Assembly: GCA_016932895.1 (NCBI GenBank)
Contig: JAFGCA010000209.1
Span: 1 to 16,770 of the forward strand
DNA: 16,770 nt
From: Sedimentisphaerales bacterium
GTDB lineage: Bacteria > Planctomycetota > Phycisphaerae > Sedimentisphaerales > SG8-4
Reading direction: 5' to 3'
The notes beneath the pieces were generated by a model. The model worked only from the letters and a program-made list of their open reading frames with translations. It made no database searches and was not told where the DNA came from. Every line of letters begins with the position of its first letter. Position 1 is the stretch's first letter. This document shows, one piece after another, positions 1 to 6,507 of the stretch. The position numbers and the translations under genes were made by a program.

Positions 1-9
1 AGGGGCCGT

Positions 10-15
10 TATAAT
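10..15 (+). promoter_or_regulatory. possible -10 box upstream of the glycoside hydrolase
   Basis: A perfect TATAAT lies about 64 bases before the chosen start at 79. Its -35 partner would fall before the window, so the promoter cannot be confirmed. Directly downstream, at 17-25, is a short palindrome TTGTGACAA that could be part of an operator but is too short to call. Confidence 0.3.
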
Positions 16-78
16 CTTGTGACAATCTGGTCTTTGCACAAACATCCGGTGTGATCTGACAAACGGAAGGAAGTGCCG

Positions 79-2211
79 ATGCCTCACCGAGGAGCCGTTG
101 CCCAAACGATCGTCCCTGCCCTGCTCGTTCTGCTTTGTGCCCACTGTGAGGCGCGGGGAGCCCTTGCGCTCCGCGCCGTCCGACAGGAGGCCGGCAAGTA
201 CGAGAAGTTGGAACTGCTGATCGATGTGGATCGTGACTACGACAGTCCTTTCGATCCCTGCGCGGTGCAGATCGACGTGCTGCTCACCAGTCCCGGCGGG
301 CGGTCCCTGCGGCTGCCGGCGTTTTTCGCCCAGGACTACGAACGCCGCGATTTCGAGCGACGCGGCAAGACAACCGCCTGGTACTATCCGACCGGGGCCG
401 GCTCATGGCAGGCACGCTTTGCACCGACGGAGGTCGGGACGTACACCGCCCGCGCATCGTGGAAGGATGCCAACGGACAGACCTTTTCGCCGCCCGTGCA
501 GTTCAAGTGCACTGATTCGCCCCGCCCAGGTTTTCTGCGCCCCCATGCGGAGGACCCGAGGTTCCTGCAATTCAGCGAGGGCGAGCCGTTCTTCGTCATC
601 GGACAGAACCTCGCGTTCGTCGGGGAAGGCCAGTACGTCAACGTACCCAAGGCCGAAGCGATCTTCGCCCGGCTGGCGGAAAACGGGGCCAACTTCGTGC
701 GCATCTGGACCTGCTGCAAGGATTGGGCCCTCGCCATCGAAGCCGAGAAGAGCGTCTGGACGCGCTCGTGGACGCGTCAATCGCCCGTGGTCGCCCTGCC
801 CGAGACCGGGGGCGAGGCCGACGCCCGCAAGTGCGTGAAGCTCGCGGGAGAGGATGGAGTCTCGCTGACGGCATCACCCTCCCACCCCGTCGGCCTGCGC
901 CCGCAGACGCGCTACGCCATCACGGGGCGATTCAAGACGGACCGCTGTCAGGGGCTGCGCTTGCAGATCGGCGGCGATCAGTGGGACCTGCCGGCCGGAG
1001 ACGACGGGTGGCAGACGTTCCGAAAGGAATTTGTCACGGGCCCCGGCGACTACTGGCTGGGGCGTGTCGCCTTCCGCCTTGTCGGTGCGGGTGCGGCCTG
1101 GCTCGACGCGTTGTCGCTGAAGGAGGTCGCCGGCGGCGCCGAGCTGTTCTGGGAAGCTGACGTCAACCGTCCGCCGCGCGGCTATTACAATCCGCTGGAC
1201 TGTTTCATGCTGGACCAAATCGTCGCCGCGGCCGAGCAGAACGGCATCTACCTGATGCTCTGCCTGATTACGCGCGACCTCTACATGAGCTCGCTCTCCG
1301 ATATCGACAGCGCCGAATACCGGGAGGCGACCGAAGACGCCAAGAAGCTGATGCGATACGCCGTGGCCCGCTGGGGCTACTCGGCCAGCGTTGCGGCCTG
1401 GGAATACTTCAACGAAATGGACCCGGGCAAGCCGACGAATCCGTTCTATGCCGATCTCGGCGCGTACCTCGAAGAGATCGACGTCTACCGGCACCTGCGA
1501 ACGACCAGCACGTGGAGCCCATCGGCGCGCGACTGCCGGCATCCGCAGTTGGACGTCGCCCAGGAGCACCACTACATGCGTCCGAGCCGGGACGACTTCA
1601 AGGACGAAGTAACGTCCATCGTCGAGCAGACCCGGTTCCTGCGCGAGCACGCCCCGGGCAAGCCGGCCCTGATCGGCGAGTTCGGCCTGGCCGACGATAA
1701 GTGGGGACTCAGCGACTACATGAAACAGGACAGCGAAGGCGTGCATTTCCACAACTGTCTGTGGGCCTCGGCCTTCGCCGGCAGCTCGGGCACCGCGATG
1801 TTCTGGTGGTGGGACCAGTTGGATCGGCAGGACGCCTACCGGCACTACCGCCCGCTGGCGACGTTCCTGGAAGACGTGTCCTTCGTCGGCCTCGAGCCCG
1901 CCCATGTCACAGCCTCGGACGAACGCATCCGGGTGTTGGGCTATCAGGGAAACGACCGCGCGTACTTGTGGCTTTCCAATAAGGAAGCCACCTGGTTGAA
2001 TCTCGTCGTCGAAGACCGCAAGCCCGGCGCCATCGCCGGCGCCACGATCCGCATTCCCGGCCTGCGTCCCGGCCGCTACCGCATCCACTGGTGCGACACC
2101 CGCGCAGCCAAAACAACAGAAACGCAGGAACACATCGCAGACCGCAAAGGCCTAAACATCCCCACCCCCGCCTTCCATCAAGACCTCGCCTGCAAAATCG
2201 AACGACTCTGA
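79..2211 (+). CDS. secreted DUF5060 glycoside hydrolase (clan GH-A-like, GH5-type TIM barrel)
   Basis: Probable secreted glycosidase acting on polysaccharide outside the cytoplasm; the substrate cannot be read from sequence. ATG at 79 is chosen over the in-frame GTG at 73 because GGAAGG at 65-70 is 8 bases from the ATG but only 2 from the GTG. The 710-aa product has a Sec-type signal peptide (about 1-28, no proper lipobox), an Ig-like DUF5060 domain (about 30-145) and a TIM barrel from about 155. Its motifs match clan GH-A: NEMD with Glu446 as likely acid/base and GEFGL with Glu534 as likely nucleophile. A WWWDQ segment (about 576-580) suits an aromatic sugar-binding cleft. A beta-rich C-terminal domain (about 605-710) resembles the putative collagen-binding domains of related hydrolases. 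Unusually, about 135 residues (roughly 219-355) that look like a carbohydrate-binding jelly-roll interrupt the barrel. Family assignment is by motif recall; the GH family number is open. Confidence 0.85.
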   Translation: MPHRGAVAQTIVPALLVLLCAHCEARGALALRAVRQEAGKYEKLELLIDVDRDYDSPFDPCAVQIDVLLTSPGGRSLRLPAFFAQDYERRDFERRGKTTAWYYPTGAGSWQARFAPTEVGTYTARASWKDANGQTFSPPVQFKCTDSPRPGFLRPHAEDPRFLQFSEGEPFFVIGQNLAFVGEGQYVNVPKAEAIFARLAENGANFVRIWTCCKDWALAIEAEKSVWTRSWTRQSPVVALPETGGEADARKCVKLAGEDGVSLTASPSHPVGLRPQTRYAITGRFKTDRCQGLRLQIGGDQWDLPAGDDGWQTFRKEFVTGPGDYWLGRVAFRLVGAGAAWLDALSLKEVAGGAELFWEADVNRPPRGYYNPLDCFMLDQIVAAAEQNGIYLMLCLITRDLYMSSLSDIDSAEYREATEDAKKLMRYAVARWGYSASVAAWEYFNEMDPGKPTNPFYADLGAYLEEIDVYRHLRTTSTWSPSARDCRHPQLDVAQEHHYMRPSRDDFKDEVTSIVEQTRFLREHAPGKPALIGEFGLADDKWGLSDYMKQDSEGVHFHNCLWASAFAGSSGTAMFWWWDQLDRQDAYRHYRPLATFLEDVSFVGLEPAHVTASDERIRVLGYQGNDRAYLWLSNKEATWLNLVVEDRKPGAIAGATIRIPGLRPGRYRIHWCDTRAAKTTETQEHIADRKGLNIPTPAFHQDLACKIERL

Positions 2212-2301
2212 AGAGATCCTGGCCGGTCCACTGTAAATTCACCTTCCTTTCAGAGCGACCGAATCGAAAGCAGCGAACCGCGCGACGACAGGTGAAATAA
2301 A

Positions 2302-2330
2302 CTGGCGATTGAGGGCGTCATCTGTATAAT
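2302..2330 (+). promoter_or_regulatory. candidate promoter for the Cys/His-rich small protein
   Basis: A perfect TATAAT at 2325-2330 is preceded, 17 bases upstream, by CTGGCG (2302-2307), which matches only three positions of TTGACA. It lies in the 218-base gap after the glycoside hydrolase and about 100 bases before the start at 2430. The -10 is good and the -35 is poor. Confidence 0.4.
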
Positions 2331-2429
2331 GGAAAAAGCATCGGATTGATAAGACACTACGATTTTGCTTCGTGTGTTTTTGGCTCTCTATTTGGGCAGG
2401 CGGCCCGGTCGCCTGCGGGGGTGAGAGCG

Positions 2430-2744
2430 ATGAAGAAGATCGAGGTCAGGGATAAGACGCACATCAAAGAGCTTCTGTACGCCGAGCACGTTCTCGGGAT
2501 CAAGGGGCCGCAGTTTCTCGCCTTCGGGGGCTTTCAGCTCTGGTGGTACGACCGGCACCGGGGCGTCTGCGACTGCTGCGAATCGCACTGGTCCGACCCG
2601 CGTAAACACGTAACGCACTGCAAGCTGGACAAGGCGGCCCGGATTCTGTGGCGGCATCGCCGCGAGCTCTACGAGCGCACACGGCCCGCCGATCACGACC
2701 ACAAGCTCCAGCTCATGGAGCACCTCGACGACACGCAGCACTGA
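2430..2744 (+). CDS. small Cys/His-rich protein of unknown function
   Basis: I do not recognise a family. The start is the ATG at 2430, preceded by a GGGGTGAG-type ribosome site at 2418-2425; the frame is open back to a TTG at 2346, but that start has no SD. The 104-aa product is soluble and strongly charged, with no signal peptide or membrane segment. Its central region has CDCCESH (about 48-54) followed by a His-x3-His-Cys pattern (HVTHC, about 60-64), which could bind zinc or another metal. The stretch before it is rich in aromatics (FLAFGGFQLWWYDRH, about 29-43), and the C-terminus is His/Asp rich. It lies alone between two exported carbohydrate-related genes with its own -10 box. Metal binding is inference from the residue pattern only. 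Confidence 0.65.
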   Translation: MKKIEVRDKTHIKELLYAEHVLGIKGPQFLAFGGFQLWWYDRHRGVCDCCESHWSDPRKHVTHCKLDKAARILWRHRRELYERTRPADHDHKLQLMEHLDDTQH

Positions 2745-2746
2745 CC

Positions 2747-2772
2747 GGCCGACCGTGCGATCGGTCCCGGCC
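2747..2772 (+). terminator. weak hairpin after the Cys/His-rich gene
   Basis: GGCC-GACCG and CGGTC-(CC)-GGCC form a 9-bp stem with a two-base bulge and a six-base loop, immediately after the stop at 2744. No T-run follows, so intrinsic termination is doubtful. Confidence 0.25.
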
Positions 2773-2834
2773 TGGTCCGAATCCGCAGCAGCGGCGGCTT
2801 CGCAGCGCAGCGTGGAGGCACGTCTGTTTTTGTG

Positions 2835-2863
2835 TTGACACGCCGGGACTCCCGGGGGACAAT
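2835..2863 (+). promoter_or_regulatory. sigma70-type promoter for the AKR-like gene
   Basis: Perfect TTGACA (2835-2840), a 17-base spacer, then GACAAT (2858-2863), which matches four of six -10 positions. The start point would be near 2870, giving a leader of about 90 bases before the ATG at 2960. This makes the AKR-like gene the head of its own transcription unit, probably with the cytochrome gene 76 bases downstream. Confidence 0.6.
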
Positions 2864-2959
2864 ACGGACCAGTATGTGCACGCCTCGGACAAATTGGAGC
2901 ATGCCGAAACTTGCCCACAAGCAAGACAATTTCTTTCTGTTCAGTGAGGGTCCTCGAAA

Positions 2960-4111
2960 ATGAAAAAAGAACCGATTTCCCGCCGCACGTTCATTCGCAC
3001 GAGTTCGCTGGCCGCTGCCGGGGCCGTGACCGCCAGCCTGGCGAAGAATACCCGGGCCAACGAGGGCACGCCCGAGACGTCCAAGATACTCAACTACAAT
3101 CCCAAGATGCACTACCGCCGGCTCGGCAAGAGCAACTTGATGGTCTCGGAGGTCAGTCTCGGCGGGCACTGGAAGAACCGCAACGCCGGGCGCTACTGGG
3201 ACCACTTCGCCAACGACCGGGTCCCGCCGGACGTCGAGAAAAACCGCACCGACGTGGTCAGCGCGTGCATCGACAGCGGCATCAACTACCTCGACATCAC
3301 CACGGCCGCCGAGTGTCTCTGCTACGGAGCCGCCCTCAAGGGCCGCCGCGAGAAGATGCACGTCGGCGCCGACATCCACAATCTCGGCCCGCGCGGCTCG
3401 GACCGCTGCAACGTCAAGGACCAGACCCGCAACGTCGACGAGTGCCTGCGCCTGCTCAAGACCGACTACCTCGACATCTGGCGTCCGCAGGCCAAGATGG
3501 ACGGCAGCAACACCGACGACGAGATCAAAGTCCTGATCGAAACGTTCCACAAGCTCCGCGACCGGGGCAAGGTGCGCCACTTAGGCATGTCGTCGCACTC
3601 GCGTCCGTGGCTGGAGCACGTGATCGCCACCTTCCCGCAGTTCGAGATGATCATCTTCCCGTGCAGCGCCAAGACGCGGGAGAAAGGCCAGGCGGCCACC
3701 GCCGCTAATGTCACGGAGGTCAACCCGGGTCACGGCTCCGATCAGACGCAAAGCATCTTCAAGACGGTGACCGAGCAGAACGTCGGCATCGTCACGATCA
3801 AACCGTTCTTCGGCGGCAGCCTGTTCGAGAGCTACGGCAAGGACAAGTTCCCCGTCCTGGGCGTCGGCAGCAAGAAGGAGAACGATCTGGCGCGGCTGAC
3901 GCTGCAATGCATTTTGACGAACGGATCGATCACGGCCACGGTGCCCGGAATCTCGACCCCGTACGAGGCGGAGAACGCCGCCCGCGCGTCCTATACGCGG
4001 ATGCTGGGTTTCTCGCCGGCGGAGAAGGAATGGCTCACGCAGATCACCGACGAACGCTGGGCCAATCTGCCCGAGGAGTACGCCTGGCTGCGTGACTGGG
4101 AGATCGTGTAG
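2960..4111 (+). CDS. Tat-exported aldo/keto-reductase-fold protein with degenerate active site
   Basis: An AKR-fold protein exported folded through Tat, function uncertain. The N-terminus has SRRTFIRTS (residues 7-15) followed by an Ala-rich segment, a clear twin-arginine signal with processing expected near residue 33. From about 50 the TIM-barrel follows the AKR pattern: RRLGKSNLMVSEVSLGG, GINYLDIT, DYLDIW, IKPFFGG, and near the C-terminus VPGISTPYEAEN (328-339), which matches the NADP-phosphate-binding loop. The catalytic tetrad Asp-Tyr-Lys-His is not preserved by my alignment: Asp112 is present, but the Tyr position is Ala117, Lys is Asp138 and His is Gln177. Cofactor binding may therefore persist without classical carbonyl reduction. 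It has a CLC motif at 119-121. The gene has its own promoter and is followed by the cytochrome/DUF1080 gene. At 383 aa it is full length for exported planctomycete AKRs. Confidence 0.85.
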   Translation: MKKEPISRRTFIRTSSLAAAGAVTASLAKNTRANEGTPETSKILNYNPKMHYRRLGKSNLMVSEVSLGGHWKNRNAGRYWDHFANDRVPPDVEKNRTDVVSACIDSGINYLDITTAAECLCYGAALKGRREKMHVGADIHNLGPRGSDRCNVKDQTRNVDECLRLLKTDYLDIWRPQAKMDGSNTDDEIKVLIETFHKLRDRGKVRHLGMSSHSRPWLEHVIATFPQFEMIIFPCSAKTREKGQAATAANVTEVNPGHGSDQTQSIFKTVTEQNVGIVTIKPFFGGSLFESYGKDKFPVLGVGSKKENDLARLTLQCILTNGSITATVPGISTPYEAENAARASYTRMLGFSPAEKEWLTQITDERWANLPEEYAWLRDWEIV

Positions 4112-4187
4112 TCCGCTCGACGAACGAGAGGCCTCGCTGACGGTGCGGCGCCGTCGGTAGTCGTTTCCATGCTGTAGGAGAATAGCT

Positions 4188-5276
4188 GTGCGCGCGTATC
4201 TTCGCGGGAGAATGACGTTCGTTGTCACCATGATCGTTGTGGTCTGTCTGGCCGCGGCGCTGACCGTTTCCGTAGCGGAGGAAGCCCGGGAGACCCCTGC
4301 CGAGGAGGCCGGCGGCAACAGCAAATGCTACGTCTGTCACGCCACGTTGAAAACCGAGGACATCACGGTAGCCCACCTGGAGATGGACATTACGTGCGAC
4401 CAGTGTCACGGGCCGTCCATCGAGCACATGCACGACGAAATGCTGATGACCGAGCCCGACCTGCTCTTCGGACGATCCGAAGTGCGGAAGATGTGCTCGG
4501 ACCCGTCGTGTCACGCCCCGGGCGAGGGCCGGACCGAATACGGCCTGCAGGACCACAAGGACCCGGCGAAGGTGCAGGAGTTCCACGACGAGTGGCTGGG
4601 CCGGACGCGGCCGAACGGCCGGGCCATCATGAAAGACCCCGTCTGCACCGATTGCCACGGCACGCACAATCTCGACGAGCCGCTGCGCGGCGATGAAGAA
4701 GAGCAGAGCGACTGGGTCTCGCTCTTCAACGGCACGGATCTGAAGAACTGGAACGCCGTCCGTCCCAAGGTCTGGAGGGTGCAGCGCGGCCGACTCGTCG
4801 GCCAGCTCGCCCCCGGGGCCAAACCGGCCAGTCTGCTGACGGCCGGGCAGTTCGACAACTACCTGCTGGCCGTGACGTTCCGAGCCGACTGGCCGGTGCG
4901 CGGCGGCATCTGGATTCGCCACACAACCGATGCGTCCGGCCCACGCGTGGAAATCTTTGACAGCCCAAAGCCGCTCGCTTTCACCGGGAGCATCTCGCTG
5001 CCCGGCAAGGGCCTCGCTCTGACCAGTCTCCAGCGGGACCTCACCGACCGCGAAAGCTGGAACACGCTTTCGATCAAGGTCGAGGGGCCCCGGACGCAGG
5101 TCTGGCTCAACGGCGCCGAGATCGGCGCCGCCTGCGCCGAGGGCCCGCAGCAAGGAAGGATCGGTTTGTACCTTGAGAGCAACGTCTCATCCAAGACCGA
5201 GATCCAGATCAGCGAAATTCTCGTCAAGAAGCTCCCGAAACCGGAAGCCGACTCGGACGAGGCATCGGCGAAGTAG
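4188..5276 (+). CDS. multihaem cytochrome c / DUF1080 (3-keto-disaccharide hydrolase) fusion
   Basis: An exported fusion of a c-type cytochrome to a DUF1080 domain. The GTG at 4188 is used because AGGAG (4176-4180) is 7 bases away; the ATG at 4212 has no properly spaced SD. The 362-aa product starts with a signal peptide or anchor (about 10-30). The next 130 residues hold four haem-type sites: CYVCH (47-51), CDQCH (70-74), CSDPSCH (103-109, a CX4CH spacing) and CTDCH (153-157). Spare histidines (H63, H80, H82, H123, H133, H160) could be axial ligands. From about 175 to 350 is a DUF1080 jelly-roll, starting WVSLFNGTDLKNW and including RGGIWIRH and GPRVEIFD. Family members hydrolyse or eliminate 3-keto-glycosides. 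Coupling of haem redox to 3-keto sugar chemistry is inference. It ends 76 bases from the convergent Fe-S gene. Confidence 0.85.
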   Translation: MRAYLRGRMTFVVTMIVVVCLAAALTVSVAEEARETPAEEAGGNSKCYVCHATLKTEDITVAHLEMDITCDQCHGPSIEHMHDEMLMTEPDLLFGRSEVRKMCSDPSCHAPGEGRTEYGLQDHKDPAKVQEFHDEWLGRTRPNGRAIMKDPVCTDCHGTHNLDEPLRGDEEEQSDWVSLFNGTDLKNWNAVRPKVWRVQRGRLVGQLAPGAKPASLLTAGQFDNYLLAVTFRADWPVRGGIWIRHTTDASGPRVEIFDSPKPLAFTGSISLPGKGLALTSLQRDLTDRESWNTLSIKVEGPRTQVWLNGAEIGAACAEGPQQGRIGLYLESNVSSKTEIQISEILVKKLPKPEADSDEASAK

Positions 5277-5352
5277 GCAAGGAGAGGCACGAGGTCGTCG
5301 CGGAGTTGTCTCGGCTTCTCGAACGATACCGTAGCGAAGGTTGCAGCCGCCT

Positions 5353-6198
5353 TCACCAGCGGTTCGCCGCGGCCGGGACCTTGCTTCGCTCCTTCAGCCG
5401 GATCGCGTCTTTGGGGCACACGGACCGGCAGATCCCGCACCCGTAGCACCAGCGCTGATCGATAGTCACTTTGCGATTCGACGGGCTGTACGTCATCGCC
5501 CCGAACTGGCAGACGCGCATGCACTGCCGGCAGCCCACGCACGCGTCCGGATCGACCTCGGCGACGTATTCGGCCCGGAACATGACCGAGACGCCATGCG
5601 TCACCGTGCATCGCATCGCCAGGCAGTCGGAGCGGTCGCAGTTGCACAGGCCCGCGATGAACGGGGTGCGAAACGTCCACACGCTGTGGCACAGCCCCTC
5701 TCGCTCGTGGTCGCGCAGGGCGGCGAGGGCCTCGTCCTTGCCGAGGGTCTCCACTTCGGAGTTATGCGGCCCGGCGAGAAAACTGGTGTCGAGACCGCGC
5801 ACGATGTCACCGAATCGCCCGCCGTTCGGACCCATGGTGACGCCGTAGCAATAGCGTTTCTCCCGGCCCAGCGTGACGCGCCGGCAGACACAGGCCACGC
5901 GCACGACGGAATTGACCAGGCCGAAGATGCGCTCGACGTCCTCGATGGGAACGACCTGGCCGTAATGAACGCGCTTCATCCTCCGCGTGACCATCCGGCC
6001 GATCAGACGCCTCACCAGCCGCGGCGCCTTGTCCAGCTTTTCCAGACGGCGCATGCCCCGCTCCAGATCGCCCGTATCCGTGACGAACTCCTCGATGAAC
6101 CGGCGCCGACGCACGTCGCTGAGCAAGTCCTCGCAGTAGTTCTTCGCCTGCAGATACCACTTCTTGCCCTCCCCGTGCTTCAAACAGAATTCGCACAT
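5353..6198 (-). CDS. Cys-rich protein with C-terminal 2x[4Fe-4S] ferredoxin domain
   Basis: Probable cytoplasmic electron-transfer or Fe-S protein of unknown partner. The frame is open far upstream, but the start is placed at 6198 because GGAGGG (6206-6211 on this strand) is ideally spaced for it; the ATG at 6213 and earlier ones lack an SD. The 281-aa product begins MCEFC. It has a charged helical region (about 20-90), a middle region with cysteines at 103, 105, 117, 185, 187, 192 and 197 (ACVC, then CNCDRSDCLAMRC), and a C-terminal ferredoxin domain. That domain has two CxxCxxCxxxC motifs, Cys220/223/226/230 and Cys251/254/257/261, the second ending CPKDA. There is no signal peptide. The extra N-terminal and middle cysteines could hold additional metal or clusters. 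It is convergent with the cytochrome gene and divergent from the serine hydrolase, so it is not co-transcribed with either. Confidence 0.8.
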   Translation of the reverse strand: MCEFCLKHGEGKKWYLQAKNYCEDLLSDVRRRRFIEEFVTDTGDLERGMRRLEKLDKAPRLVRRLIGRMVTRRMKRVHYGQVVPIEDVERIFGLVNSVVRVACVCRRVTLGREKRYCYGVTMGPNGGRFGDIVRGLDTSFLAGPHNSEVETLGKDEALAALRDHEREGLCHSVWTFRTPFIAGLCNCDRSDCLAMRCTVTHGVSVMFRAEYVAEVDPDACVGCRQCMRVCQFGAMTYSPSNRKVTIDQRWCYGCGICRSVCPKDAIRLKERSKVPAAANRW

Positions 6199-6205
6199 GT
6201 CCGTG

Positions 6206-6211
6206 CCCTCC
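6206..6211 (-). promoter_or_regulatory. ribosome binding site fixing the Fe-S protein start
   Basis: GGAGGG on the minus strand, 7 bases from the ATG at 6198. It rules out the long open N-terminal extension (to 6675), which would be Arg-rich and would overlap the divergent serine hydrolase gene. Confidence 0.75.
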
Positions 6212-6340
6212 ATACTGGCGTCGGTCGATCCACTACGGCCCCTCTGAATACGACGTGCCATTCTACCACCGGCCGCCCTCCGCGAACACCCCCTGCCTCG
6301 ACCGCGCCTGGAGGACACATTTGATTTTTTCGTTTCCATC

Positions 6341-6486
6341 GGCGAATATAGCCTCGCCGCCGTCACGGCGGGAGTCGGACCGGGTGACGGTCCGAAACCG
6401 ATGCGCCGGAATCTCCGACGGGCAACCAGTGAAACCGTCTGCTTCTTCGCGCGGCGCGGGGCCCGGGCCCTGCCGCAGACGCAGAC
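6341..6486 (+). promoter_or_regulatory. structured leader region with competing hairpins
   Basis: The 309-base divergent gap (6199-6507) contains no gene. It holds several stems upstream of the serine hydrolase: 6353-6374 (CCGCCG/CGGCGG plus CTC/GAG around a bulge, TCA loop), 6375-6381 with 6389-6395 (TCGGACC/GGTCCGA), and 6436-6442 with 6475-6481 (CGTCTGC/GCAGACG) enclosing the perfect palindrome GGGCCCGGGCCC (6459-6470). Alternatives exist: GACGG (6417-6421) can pair with CCGTC (6435-6439), and GTCGGA (6374-6379) with TCCGAC (6414-6419), each disrupting another stem. The last hairpin ends 13 bases before the SD at 6495. A TATATT on the minus strand (6345-6350) could be a -10 for the Fe-S gene but has no -35. 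I match this to no known riboswitch class. Confidence 0.35.
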
Positions 6487-6507
6487 ATCGATACAGGAGT
6501 GGCGAAC

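Noticed and set aside
874..2133. Long minus-strand open frame opposite the glycoside hydrolase
   Set aside because: It lies wholly antisense to a gene with clear GH-A motifs; its composition is typical of a shadow frame.
5277..5352. Shared terminator between the convergent cytochrome and Fe-S genes
   Set aside because: No convincing stem with a T-run on either strand in the 76-base gap; the same holds for 7528-7615.
5341..6324. Long plus-strand open frame opposite the Fe-S gene
   Set aside because: It is antisense to the ferredoxin-motif protein, is Ala/His/Arg rich without any domain, and reflects high G+C codon bias.
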